From assembly GCA_023846275.1 (NCBI GenBank), contig CM043869.1, forward strand, positions 17,331,501 through 17,395,500: DNA of 64,000 nucleotides, in the 5' to 3' direction. The notes beneath the pieces were generated by a model, which was not told the origin of the DNA, did no database searches, and worked only from the letters and a program-made list of their open reading frames with translations. Both the position numbers and the translations under genes were made by a program. Origin of the DNA: Vanilla planifolia (Eukaryota > Streptophyta > Magnoliopsida > Asparagales > Orchidaceae). This document shows, in pieces, positions 25,900 to 37,742 of the stretch (position 1 is the stretch's first letter; every line of letters starts with the position of its first letter).

Positions 25900-28800
25900 C
25901 TTCCTTGTATATAATTACTGCTTTCAACCGTTTTGTTTAACGTACGCATGCAAAGAATGGATGCAGGGCAAAAAGGCCAATTAATGAAAGAAGTTCGAGC
26001 TGAGCAGTTTAACACACCAACATATTGAGATCATAACAAGTGAGAGTATAGTACAATATTAGAGTATGCATACAGGTTATCATTTGATGCAGCTCTCTTA
26101 ATAAGTAATATTAGAGTTGATTATTCGATTAAAATCAAGCGATTCATATAGTTGATGACTTCTATGTGATTTAAAAGTTCTATACTTCGAATAAGTAAAG
26201 CTTTGGTGAATAAACATGACAACTCCATGTGATGAATAGCTATATGAATTGCATTTGGTTTATTCAAGTGATTGATGCATCATTTGTGATTTGTCCATCC
26301 ATAATGAAATAATTTTTATAATCCACACACAATAAAAAAAGTCGTGGTGGAGTATACTAATGTTCTTGATATTTGGCATGACACTCAACCTAGTTAAAAG
26401 AAAGATTTTGAAAGATATAGGAGGGAGTTATGTATAATAGAGATGAGCTTTTTACATAAGAAAATAATATATTAAATACATGTGAAATTATATTTAATTA
26501 TATATTATAAGTTGAGTCTAATATTAATTTTTAATATAAAAAAATATAAACCCAATCTAAAGGCTTAACCTTTGAATTATTTGGATGATTATCGAAAAAC
26601 ACAAGAAGTCAAATTTAAGTTCATCTTAATTATGAACAAATTGTGTTTTTTAATATCCCATGATATTTATGATAAAAAAAACAACCTCAATAGTTTGCCA
26701 AAAGGGACAACTTTTAAGTTATAAAATGCACAAGTTGAAGGCACCAATAAGTGGATTACATCAAAGATATTATAAAACTAGCTCCATAGATAAATATCAA
26801 TTCATACTTGCAATTGAAGATATCAAAAGCCAAATAAATTAGTTTTGGAAGAAAAATAATAAGTGACACCATCTAATACTAACAAGAAAGGAAAGCACAA
26901 GTCTGAATGTCACAATTAAATAAAGTCGCATTAGCGATCAAAGATTTTAAAAGTGTTGAAAATTACAAATCATCATTAATCATAATAACAAAATTCAGAG
27001 AAAAACACCATAAATAATGAAAAAAATGTTTATAATTGATAACTAAAAATTCTAGTCTTCTTAGTTAGTTATTATTTTTATATAATCAAATTGTCTTTAT
27101 CTAAAGGATGTTTTCTTGTTGATCATTCATCTCAAAACTATTGTAATTTTAGCATGCTTAATTATAGAATTCTTATAAAATCAATGCTTAAGCTATCCAT
27201 AAAAAACATCTTATTATTTTAAGACTTATAACTTGTAAAGCTTAGGATCCCCCTGTAGTAACCAATATAAGACTCTCTCTCTTGACTCCTATACTTTGGA
27301 TTCATGATTATCTTTGAGTTGTCATCTCCTCATCCTTCTTAAGTAGTCTTCTATAGCTTGATCATTATATTAGACTAATAGAAAGGTCAGCTTTGATAGC
27401 ATTTTATAACATCACAGTCTTTTTGGTGAGGTACTGTCTCGATCTAATTTGATTTTACTCTTATCAAGGGGGTTTCTTCTTGCTTATTCACTCATCCCAA
27501 AACTATTCCAAATCTAGCATAGTGAGATTAAGATGCCATAATAATATAAAAAAATATTAGGAAAATTGAATTGGAAAAAATCACATTGCAAATTATCGGT
27601 GAACACTTCATCATCTTCTTGTTGGATGATAATATATATCTTCAAAATATAAAAGAGAGTAATCATTGATAAAGTAGGTTACAAACAATTCATAAGAAGA
27701 ATGGAATGTCTTCAGTTAATATAGTGCAAGATTGTTGATTTTTTTTCATCGATAACCCCTTTACAAATAACAAATATTAAGAATCCATTTTTAAAGAAAA
27801 CTAGTATAATAAATGCTAAATTTACATATTATGACTTAATTCATAAAAATCTAAATTAGCATGATATGATGTGTTATTTGATTACATATTTTCATCTTTT
27901 TGACATGTTTATCAAACAATTGCAACTATCCATGTTGGTTGAAATGATCATTATACAATTATCTTATATTTGACTTCCCGAGAATTTGAAAACAAAAAAG
28001 ATAAGATAAATCAATAATCTTTTTTACATGTGCACCAACTTAAATTCAATGATACCATAGCTAATTGAACCATTATCATCAACTGAAGGTAATTTATTTT
28101 GCACTCAAGGAATATGCACATCATTAATCACATCATTGTAATGAGATATTCTAAGATTCAACAAAATCTTGTTATTATACATGAATTGAGCAACATAAGA
28201 TTCCCTTTTTGTATAATGTTTTTAATACATCTAATTAGCATTATGTAATAGTTTTGTGCTATAGCACCCAATGTACCACCTAGGATATTAAGTTGTGTTG
28301 AACTCTTTTATAACATTAAAATTCATATGTTGTTCGTATTATATGCCATTTGGTCATCATATAACCTTTAAATTGTGTTAGTTTTTAATATAATACTCTA
28401 GTTTAAAGAAATAATTATATGTATATTCTCCATATGTATAACCTTGAAACCTTCAAACATGTATATCATTTTTTATATGTATTACTTTGACACTTGAGAA
28501 TTTTTTTACTGTATAAGCACATCATATAGGTTTTTCATGAGATTTGTATATTTAATCCTTGTTGTTATATAAGTTGAATATTTGTTTGGAATTTTTCAAA
28601 ATAAATAAAATTATTTCTATAATAACACATGGATCTTTAACATAATAAATATCATTTTTTTTAACTTTAGTACAAGTTCCCATACTTCTTGAACACATTA
28701 TTTGTGTGAGCATAAAAGTTGTTACTAAAAATATTAGTTATAAGAAAGAACAATAAATGACACAATGAATATACCTTTATCCAAGATTAAAGAAAGAAAA

Positions 28801-31800
28801 TTAAATTAATTATAATATAAATTTGCTCTTATTTATATCCTCAAAAAATGAATTAAATTTAACATACTAGCATAACATCATTTAAATATGAATTTGTTCT
28901 AATATTTATATGTGAAATGTCATATAATATTATAAATATTACGAATAAAAGATAATTACATGTATGTGAAGAATTTTATTTGATGACATATTAGAATACA
29001 AAGAAAACAAGTAGAATAAAGAATGAAAGGAAAAGAAATATAGGAATGATACTATTAAGCTATAAGAGTCTTATGTGCACATCTTGTATTTTCATGTTGT
29101 GATATGAGAATAAAATTAGAGTTAAAAGTGTGTGCAACGGTTTAAGAAAAAAATTATATTAATTTGATTGTGTTACCCTTACCAGATTTGATATTATATT
29201 AAAGACTAATTGATTATATAAACATTAGGTTAAAATTGATTGTGTGAAAAAAGAAGTAAAATTAAGAACAATCAATGAAAAATAAATAAACTGTTATAAA
29301 AAAAGAAGAAAAATTCCTTTTATATCTATATTAAAATCACAAAAATTGTTATCCAACTAGAGAATAGAGTTTTTATTATCTATAATAACAAGAAATCAAA
29401 AGTTTAGAAAATGATTTTAGAGGAATTACCTAGAGTTTCTCTTAATAGAAAGATTGAATTTGAAATTTAGTTAATATTAAGAGCTAGGATTATATTTAAT
29501 GCTTCTTACAAAATGACATCAATAAAGTTTTTAAGTAGTGAAAGACCAAATTTAAGATTTATTATATAAGGGTTCCATTCAACCAAGTGTCTCTTAGAGA
29601 GTGTTTTTTTATTATTTGTAAAGAAAAAAAATGTTTGTCTTCAAATGTGTATAGATTATTTAGAAATAAATAAAATCATCACTAAGAATAAGTATCCTTT
29701 ATTAAGGATAAATAATTTATGTAATCAGTTGTAAGGTATCGCAATCTTTCCAAAAATAGATTTGAGATTAGTTTATCATTAATTAAAAGTAAAAGAAGAT
29801 GACATTTGTCACTTGATGGGAGAGGGGAGTGTTCACTAGGTGAGATCCTAAGAAAAGAAATAATTGGACAAGACTCCACTTTTATTATTAGGCCTTTAAG
29901 GGTGTGATGATGAATTGTTTCACATTAACTACTAAGAGAAAACTTTGGTCTTTTTATAAGATATTATGGTCTTTAGATATTAAGACACATTTTGAGTACA
30001 AAAATTAAGATTTTATAAGATGAGTCAAGAGAATAATACTTTGACATAGCGATACTAGGTTGTCACATTTATAATATCAGTGTAGTAACATCTAGTTTAA
30101 TGTGATTTGAGGACAAACTAAATAAAAGTTAAACTTATAATAATTGAAGAAGGTAATTAGTGATCTCCAAATGAGATCCTAAGAAAATGAATCAATGAAG
30201 AAGGTATGACTTCTATTAATATGTTTCTAGAGACATATGAATAAATTTTCTTATATCCATTACTAAGGAAAGATCTTAGTCTTAATATGAGATATCATAT
30301 TTTTTAAATGTTAAGTCACTTTTTAAAGACAAAATATACCTGATTATATAATATTTTAAAATTTTGATTTGTAGAAGATGTTATAAATCTTGAGATTTAA
30401 CTAAAATGATTATAAATATAAGTTTTATGATCAATAAAGTTGATTTTATGAAATATTACTATTATAAATTAAATGATTATTATTTTCATATTATCTTTGA
30501 AAATGTGCCATATTATTAAATGAAGTAAAAAATTTTATTTGAACATGTTATTTAAAAGTGCTCATAAAGAGGAGTTAAATATTGTGAGTTTATATTTAGG
30601 CAGATTAAACAATCAGTTGTTATATTTTATTGAAGAAGTTAGACATAAATGTCTTTTTGTGAATTATTTAGGGCATTTTAGTAATTTTGAAGATTTAATA
30701 TTACTATCATAATAAAGATATAGGTAAAAAAGAATTCTAACAAGGGAGATTAAGACATAAAAAGAGAAAAATAAGAGAGAGAAAAGAGAGACAGAATAAG
30801 AGACTAATAAAGGAGAGGAGAATAAATGGTGCTATTAGGTTTAGGAGAAAGAGCAAGAGAGAGGAATAGTTTTGCATATAAGCTCTAGAAAAGGAAAATA
30901 AGAAGGTAAATTGGTCTTATTATTGGAACTAAATTAGAGGCTTGTTATAATAAGAAGAATTGAAAGGAAGAGCTATTGTAGTTGCTGGGAAATAAGGGAA
31001 ATCATAGTTAAGATTTAAAAACTTGATTCTTTATTAATTTAATAGAGTTTATGTAGGAATTGCAAAAAACTTCAATTATCATAAGATTTAAAATTTGGAT
31101 TAGATTGAAATAGAAACCTAGTAGTTTTAGTGAGTCTTATTCTCTTCTATATGAAGAACATACTATAACATGCTGTATGTTAGATTAAAATAAGATGCAT
31201 TTAGATTTATATCTATTCAGAAAGGTTGGTTGCATAATATTCATCAGAACTAGAATACAATGCATTGAATTAGATATATTATATGTTAACCCAACATACA
31301 ATATGTTAATTGGAGGTTGACAGAGGTAAGGAAGGTCTATTTACTATTTGATTGAAGGAGTATATAAAATATTTGATTTTGTTGTACCATACATTGGACC
31401 TAATATATATGTTAACTAGTGAAGGTACGTAAAAGTAAGATATGGTTGATTTGGGTTGAACAAGTTATGAGGAACTTATAATATGATAGGTTCATTGTAT
31501 GATTCATTAGGCAGAGAATTGATAAAGCAAAGAAAAAAAGAAATTATATTTTTGGATTTAGTCTGAGTAGATTATGAAAAATATATAATATAATGGATAC
31601 ATCATATGGTACATTAAGTTAGAAGATAATGAGAGTTAAGACAAAAGGTTGAAACGTAACGATACATTCAACTTAATTTACAATATGATATTTATAATTG
31701 TATAGAATTTATAGTACATTAAGGATAAATGATAGTATGTTGATATTGTAGCAAGAGAAAACTAAGGTTTATATTTTAAACTTAGTAAATATAGGAAGTA

Positions 31801-33199
31801 TGTTATATATATATATATATATAAATATATAAGAGGATCATTTCATTATTCATGTGTATCTATGATATTGAAGAAAATCAAAATGATAAAAAATCTAGAA
31901 AAGATAATTTCACTTAAAATTTTTATTAATAAATTTGGTACTTATTATGTAAATATATTAATAAATTAATCATAATATAATTTTTAATTTAAATATTTCA
32001 TATATTATTTATTATTTTTTTACTCTGATATATAACATAATTATCTTAGGGGTTCATGATATTTAATTAACTTGTGGTTATATTGCCATGAGATATTATT
32101 TTGTTTAAATAATTATGAAATTATATACATAAAATCATTAAATAAAAATGAAAATTTAGTTATATTAGAAAAAATAATCTATTTCTTTGTTTTATGGCTT
32201 GGCCTATAAATAAATTTATAATTATAAACAAGAATTTGGTTTCTATACTTAGATTTATTGGTGCCATGATTATGACAAATCTCATTGGATGGTTACTAGT
32301 ATTTTGAATAGGGTGATTAGGCATGGGTCTAGAGATTGTATCTTTATATATTATTTGATAGCTATTAGTACTTTTGTGGAGGATGACTAAGTATAGGTCT
32401 AGAGATTATATTTTTATGAATGAATGTGGACTTCATTATGCTTACAAGTAAAGGTCCTTTAGGCATGGATATTATTTTTCAGCACTCTACCTAACTAATC
32501 CATAATAACAAATATTAATAAGAGATTAAGCAAAGATATATAAGGACATGATGATAAGATAAACCCAAATTTAGCCAATGAAAATACTCACTATATAGAA
32601 ATCATAACATAATGTCTATAAATATAAAAGTATAAACTAAAAGATTTTTAATATTATAAAAATATACATAAATAGTAATAATATATTATTCATTCACACA
32701 TGATATTAATCCACAAAATCCCATCAAACTAACTCCGTATAAACCTTTAGGCACTAAATCAACTAAAGAATTGATTGCTCATCCATACCATTGCAATCCA
32801 CATCTCTCGATATAGTGGAAATATTTTTTATGATATAAATATTAGTGAGACTCCATAGAGTTTTGCTGATAAACCAATAGGTAACAAAAATGAAAATGAT
32901 ATAACATGTAAAATTTGTATAAAACTATCAATAACATGAAACACATAGTTAGAAATAAAAAAATAAACTAAGTGATCAAATAAAATAATGATTATAAGTA
33001 AAATTAAATCAAAAATAAAAGTGACTTTTCTTATTTCTTTTCTTTTTTTTTTCCAAATTCTTAATGTATTATATTTTATAAGGCATAATTTTTTTCTAAT
33101 AATTATCTTTTAGATCTAATAATAATCATATTTATACCTAAATGATATCCTATTAATGTCCACTTATAATGAAATGTCTTCCAAACCTATACCCATAAT
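25900..33199. other. AT-rich intergenic DNA with decayed duplications
   Basis: No exon was recognised. Diverged pairs occur at about 27,092 and 27,454 (shared words CTTATTCACTCATCCCAAAA-like) and at about 29,830 and 30,165 (GAGATCCTAAGAAAA in both). A motif near 27,385-27,400 reads like a degraded minus-strand Met-tRNA primer site (GCTTTGATAGCA), suggesting an old LTR junction. A purine-rich tract lies at 30,740-30,860 and a (TA)n run at 31,804-31,822. Repeated words such as CATACAATATGTTAA at 31.1-31.4 kb resemble the 13-16 kb zone. Confidence 0.45.
31804..31822. repeat. TA dinucleotide microsatellite
   Basis: An uninterrupted run of alternating T and A within AT-rich intergenic DNA. Confidence 0.85.
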
Positions 33200-35242
33200 C
33201 ACTATCAAGTATGATGAAATTTCATCCCAAAATTTTAAAATAAATGTAGGTATTAAGCCTTCATATCTGCTTCTATTTCTTAAGTTGCTTCTATATCAAT
33301 ATAATTATATCACAATGTGCTTATCATGAGAACTATTTTGTTTTTCAAAACCCTTTCTTTTAAATCCAAAGTCATTATCAGTTTCTCCTAATATGCCATA
33401 TCAGTTAAATTTCAATCTCTTTTGTATCATAGTTGATTATATGTACTAAATCAGAGATATATTTTCTCAAAAGAGATACATAAAATATATCATGTATTCC
33501 AATAAATTATATTAGTAAAGCAATTATGTAAGCCACCTATCTTATCCCTTTTAAAATCTAAAAATTACTAATATATTTTGGCTTTAATTTTCCTACTTTA
33601 ACAAATCTAAAAATGTATTTCATTAGGTTAACTTTGATAAATACATGATCACCTACCAGGAATTTAATATTCTTATATTTACTGTCAAAATATTTCTTTT
33701 ATGTTAAATTTCAGTTGTATACCAAAAGTTTGATGTATTTTTTTCTAAAATTGAGATGCAAATTTTAGATCTCTATTAGATATAATTCCTTTTGACACGT
33801 CATGCAATTTCACAATCTACTACAAATACATAAGAGCTAACTTTTCAACTATATATGTCACTTTTATTGCTAAGAAATACACACATTTTATTAGTCTATC
33901 AATTATCACCCATATGTAATCATGTCTTGTCAATGACCTAGGTAATCCTATAACAAAATCCATAGCAATATTTTCTTATTTTTATTTAGAAATGTATAAA
34001 GGCTATAATAATCTATTAGATTTTTGTTATTCTCTTTTCACCTATTGAGAGATTAGATAATTTCTAACCCATTTTATTACATCTCTTTTCACATTAGGCC
34101 ACTAATATCATTGTTTCAATTCATGATATATTTTTTCTCTAATATGAATGATATATTTTAAATTATAAGCTTCTTTTAATAATAATTATTTTAATTACTG
34201 ATGATTAGGAACACATAGACATCTTTAAAATCTCAAGATATTACTTCCATCAATAGTAAAATTAGATTATTAACCATCTTTAACTTTTTGAATTAATTTT
34301 TGACATTCATCCTAAACCTAATCTTTTTTAATGGATTCAATCTAGTCTAGCCTAATTGACAACTGATACAATAGTTATATATTTCTCTACATTGCTATCT
34401 CTAATAACAAATTATCAATTTTAAATAAAATTTTCTTTTCATCATTTTGAGCCATAATTAAATGGAGATGTGTTTTTTAGCTCAAGGTATTACTAACCAC
34501 ATTTATTTTACTTAAATGATAAATAATTTATAGATCATAATCTTTAATGAATTTTAATCATCTTATTTGTCTCAAATTTAATTTTTTTGAGTAAATATGT
34601 ATTTTAAACTTTAATGATCAATCAAAATTTCACATTTCACCCCATAAAGATAATGCCTTCAGATTTTTAAAGTAAACACAATTACTATCAGTTTTAAATC
34701 GTGAACTAGATAATCCTTTTCATTTCATTTCAATTATCTGGAAGCATAAGCTATTCCTTTCTCAAATTACATTAAAACATAGCCTAATTTGTGTAATGAT
34801 GCATCATTATAAATTTGATAACTCCCAATTCTTTCAGACAAAGTCAACATAGGAGTTGATGTCAATTTTACTTTCAACTTTTGAAAACTCTCCTCATAGA
34901 AGAAAACCTATTCAAATTTCACAACTTTCTAAGTCAATATGGATAGATGTGTAGCAATGCAAGAAAAATTCTACACCAATTTTTTATTCCTCATATCAAT
35001 GTCACTAACATTAGAATATTTGTATTGTCAGATCCTTACAAATTAAGAGATAACTCTCTTTCAAATCTCCTTATGGTTCTTGAATTCTGATTCATCAAAA
35101 TTCTACATATCAATATTCAATAATTCATTCAAAATCACATTTATGAAAACAATTTGCATATTACAAGTGTGTCATGCATATGCATGCTAGTGTTCTCACT
35201 TTAATTCTTAATTTTAACAACCTTTAGTCTCTGATACCACCC
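33200..35242 (-). mobile_element. Decayed Tekay/Del-type chromovirus interior (RNase H, integrase, chromodomain)
   Basis: Read on the minus strand. At about 34,600-34,920 RNase H remnants read ESFQKLKVKLTSTPMLTL and GIAYASR, ending in RHYLYGVKCEILID. At 34,060-34,130 the integrase HHCC region survives as IYHELKQ and WPNVKRDVIKWVRNYL. At 33,790-34,010 the catalytic core survives as AMDFVIGLPRSLTRHDYIWV, then IDRLIKCVYFLAIK. At 33,400-33,660 GDHVFIKVNLMKYIFRF leads to VSLLRKYISD, and at 33,230-33,290 a chromodomain remnant (IEADMKA, YLHLF) follows. Many stops interrupt it, several at sites where W or R codons would become stops by G-to-A or C-to-T change. Only about 300 bp separate RNase H from the primer site, so gag, protease and most of RT are deleted. 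No left LTR was recognised. Confidence 0.85.
35228..35239 (-). promoter_or_regulatory. Primer-binding site of the decayed chromovirus
   Basis: TGGTATCAGAGA on the minus strand, three bases inside the LTR border at 35243; one base from the usual initiator Met-tRNA site. It fixes the element's 5' end on the right side. Confidence 0.8.
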
Positions 35243-36946
35243 TGTCATGCCCTGCCACTCATAACACCAGTATTATCGCCTGATTGACTACAAATTATAG
35301 TTTACATAGCTAATTTTGAAGACAAACCACTGTGGAAGGGGGATAGAATAATGATATGATAATTTTACTTTAATAACTATTTTATTGATTCATCATAGCA
35401 AATAAAATGTATATATACTTATTGTGTTATATAAAAATCCTCAATAATATGATAACAAATAAAATCAATATATATAAAAGTATTCACAGTCCTCATATAC
35501 CACTTTATGCATCATCTCTATGTGAATCTATGACATATCTTATAATGTAGTAGGGGAGAGCATAAAATGCATAGTAAGTGAATCAACATAAATAAATATC
35601 ATATGAATGATAAACATAATATAATAGCATGATGTCAAATGATATATCATGAATGCTCAACATATAAGAATATGTATAGTAACATATTGCATACACATCA
35701 AATATGCATACATATCTTTGCTCATTTACTTTATTTTACTTCTTCTTTTTTCTTTCATTCATTTTTTCTCTTATTTTTCATTTCTTTCAATTTTTTTATA
35801 TCTGGGTCTTAAATAATTCCCATAGGAGTGTACGCACATATCCTAATCATGTGTCATCTCATCTGTGCTATCTCCATCTCTATACCTCTACCTACAGGCA
35901 GCCCGTAAGCATAGTTGGACAGTCATATCTATCACATATATCTCCGTCCTTGTCCCTGTATTATGTGCAAATGGTATCAGAGGTGGTCTCTAATACCATC
36001 TCATCTCATAGCTCGAGTATCAAACTAGTGCTTGTGATGCCCAACATCCTGTGCTAATGTTCATCACATCTAGTATAATATCATATCTCGACATCAAACT
36101 AGTGCCTATGATGCCCAACATGTTGTGTTAGTGCTCATCTCGTCATGCCTAGCATTTTATGTTGGTGCTCATCACATCTCAAGGGATCATAAGGACAAGT
36201 CTAGAAAAATTTCAAGTTTAATTTTTATTTTTTTCATTAAGATATTTAACCTTTTTTATCTTCATCACATAATACACATCATGTCATATGCTTATCTTTT
36301 TTTCCTTTCCAAGGTGTATTACAAATATATATTTGTGTAACATATGCATCATGAATATCATATCACATATAATTTAAATCAAATTATACCTACTTACATT
36401 ATAAATAACTAAATTCACATACTTTTATTCGAGATGCACCCTTAATTTCTTTCCTTTATCTTTTTACCTTTCATTTTCTACAAGTAATTAAATATACTTT
36501 TCCCTTAATTTAGGTTCCGGTCAAGTAGCTCTGTCGGATAACTTTTCCCTTACGTTCACCCTCTTAAACATCACTTCTTTCCTTCGCATTGGCTGTTCGG
36601 CAACCAGACCTTGTTGATTCGCCCCCGAAATCACCGCTCTCAGATCCCTAGTTGCATCGTGGAAGCCATGTATAGAAAAGGTTTTTTGGGAGATTCGCGA
36701 GCCCATTCAGGAAAATTTGGGATATTTAAATCTCGATTTTTTAAAATTATTTTAATATTATTTATACTTAAAAAATCAATTACAAATTATCCAAGACTCA
36801 AAAAATACGTTACAATGGCCAAAATTCGTCATTAAAATCATCCTATTTAATTTTATATTTCCATTTCAATTTTAATTTTTAAAAATTATTCTACAAAATA
36901 CGTAAAAATTTATATCTTTTGGTGCTTACGACAACGAATCGTTACA
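35243..36946 (-). repeat. LTR of the decayed chromovirus (5' LTR, about 1.7 kb)
   Basis: The inner border TGTCATGCCC on the plus strand abuts the primer site. The outer border is placed at GTTACA (36946), which on the minus strand reads TGTAACGATTCGT; this border is inferred from terminal TG/CA and is less certain. Inside, 36,021-36,200 contains a 74-bp repeat (CAAACTAGTGC at 36021 and 36095) built on a shorter GATGCCCAACAT...GCTCATC unit. A less AT-rich block at 36,510-36,700 likely represents the transcribed leader. Confidence 0.6.
36021..36175. repeat. 74-bp tandem repeat inside the old LTR
   Basis: Two copies start at 36021 and 36095, sharing CAAACTAGTGC and GATGCCCAACAT. A further half-unit (CATGCCTAGCATTTTATG) follows, indicating an older unit of about 37 bp. 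Confidence 0.7.
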
Positions 36947-37412
36947 CATGCTGTTATTCACATCTATTGTGGCTAACAATCATTGGACACATAATCTTTT
37001 TCATTAGCACTCCAACAATTGATGTAGATAACCTCCAATGGCACACAACAATTTTGTTCACGTGCTTCTGTCAATTTTGTTATTCTCCCGGTTATCGAAC
37101 CTTCTTTCATATGATTGCATGTTGGGCGAAATTATCCTATTTAATTTTATATTTCCATTTCAATTTTAATTTCTAAAAATTATTATACAAAATACGCATA
37201 CCTTTTGGTCCTTACGACGACGAATCGTTACACATGCTGTTTTGTGACTAACAATCATTGGACACATAATCTCTTTCATTAACACTCCAAAAATTGATGT
37301 AGATAACCTTCCATGGCACAGAGCAATTTTGTTCACGTGCTTCTGTCAATTTTGTGATTCTCCCTGTTATCGAACCTTCTTTCATACGATTGCATGTTGG
37401 ACGAAATATTCT
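36837..37412. repeat. 294-bp tandem duplication across the LTR/host border
   Basis: Copy 1 spans about 36837-37130 and copy 2 about 37131-37412. TCCTATTTAATTTTATATTT starts at 36841 and at 37135, and ACGAATCGTTACACATGCTG recurs in both. Each copy holds the outer end of the old LTR plus about 180 bp of flanking DNA, so the duplication postdates the insertion. It ends about 330 bp before the start codon of the plus-strand gene. Confidence 0.85.
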
Positions 37413-37742
37413 AATGAAAAAGTATAACACAAGTGAATGAAATGATAAAAAAAATATTGACATGATGGATTACGTGTGATAATCATATTTACGTTTTAAA
37501 AAAAATTAAATGTAAAAATGGCTTAATTTTTTTTATAAATTATGTAAATTTTAGCTACTGTTATTATAAATAATAATAGCAATTTAAATATGATATTGTG
37601 CCATTTAAAAAAAGCTATTGCATTTCGAATGGCTGTCGTTACGGTCGTATTAATAATGATTACGCATACCACTCACCGTTTTCATGTTATTCCGCCATCC
37701 ATCCGGTCTCTCAACTGTTCCCGGATCCCGAAATCTTACCAG

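Noticed and set aside
35972..35982. Plus-strand TGGTATCAGAG inside the old LTR
   Set aside because: It lies within the LTR and pairs with a nearby CTCTAATACCAT as a hairpin. The true primer site is on the minus strand at 35228-35239.
37590..37742. Upstream in-frame Met codons before the synergin-like start
   Set aside because: The extra 51 residues are encoded by AT-rich DNA with hydrophobic and basic content unlike the acidic coding region. The start at 37743 is preferred, though an extension is not excluded.
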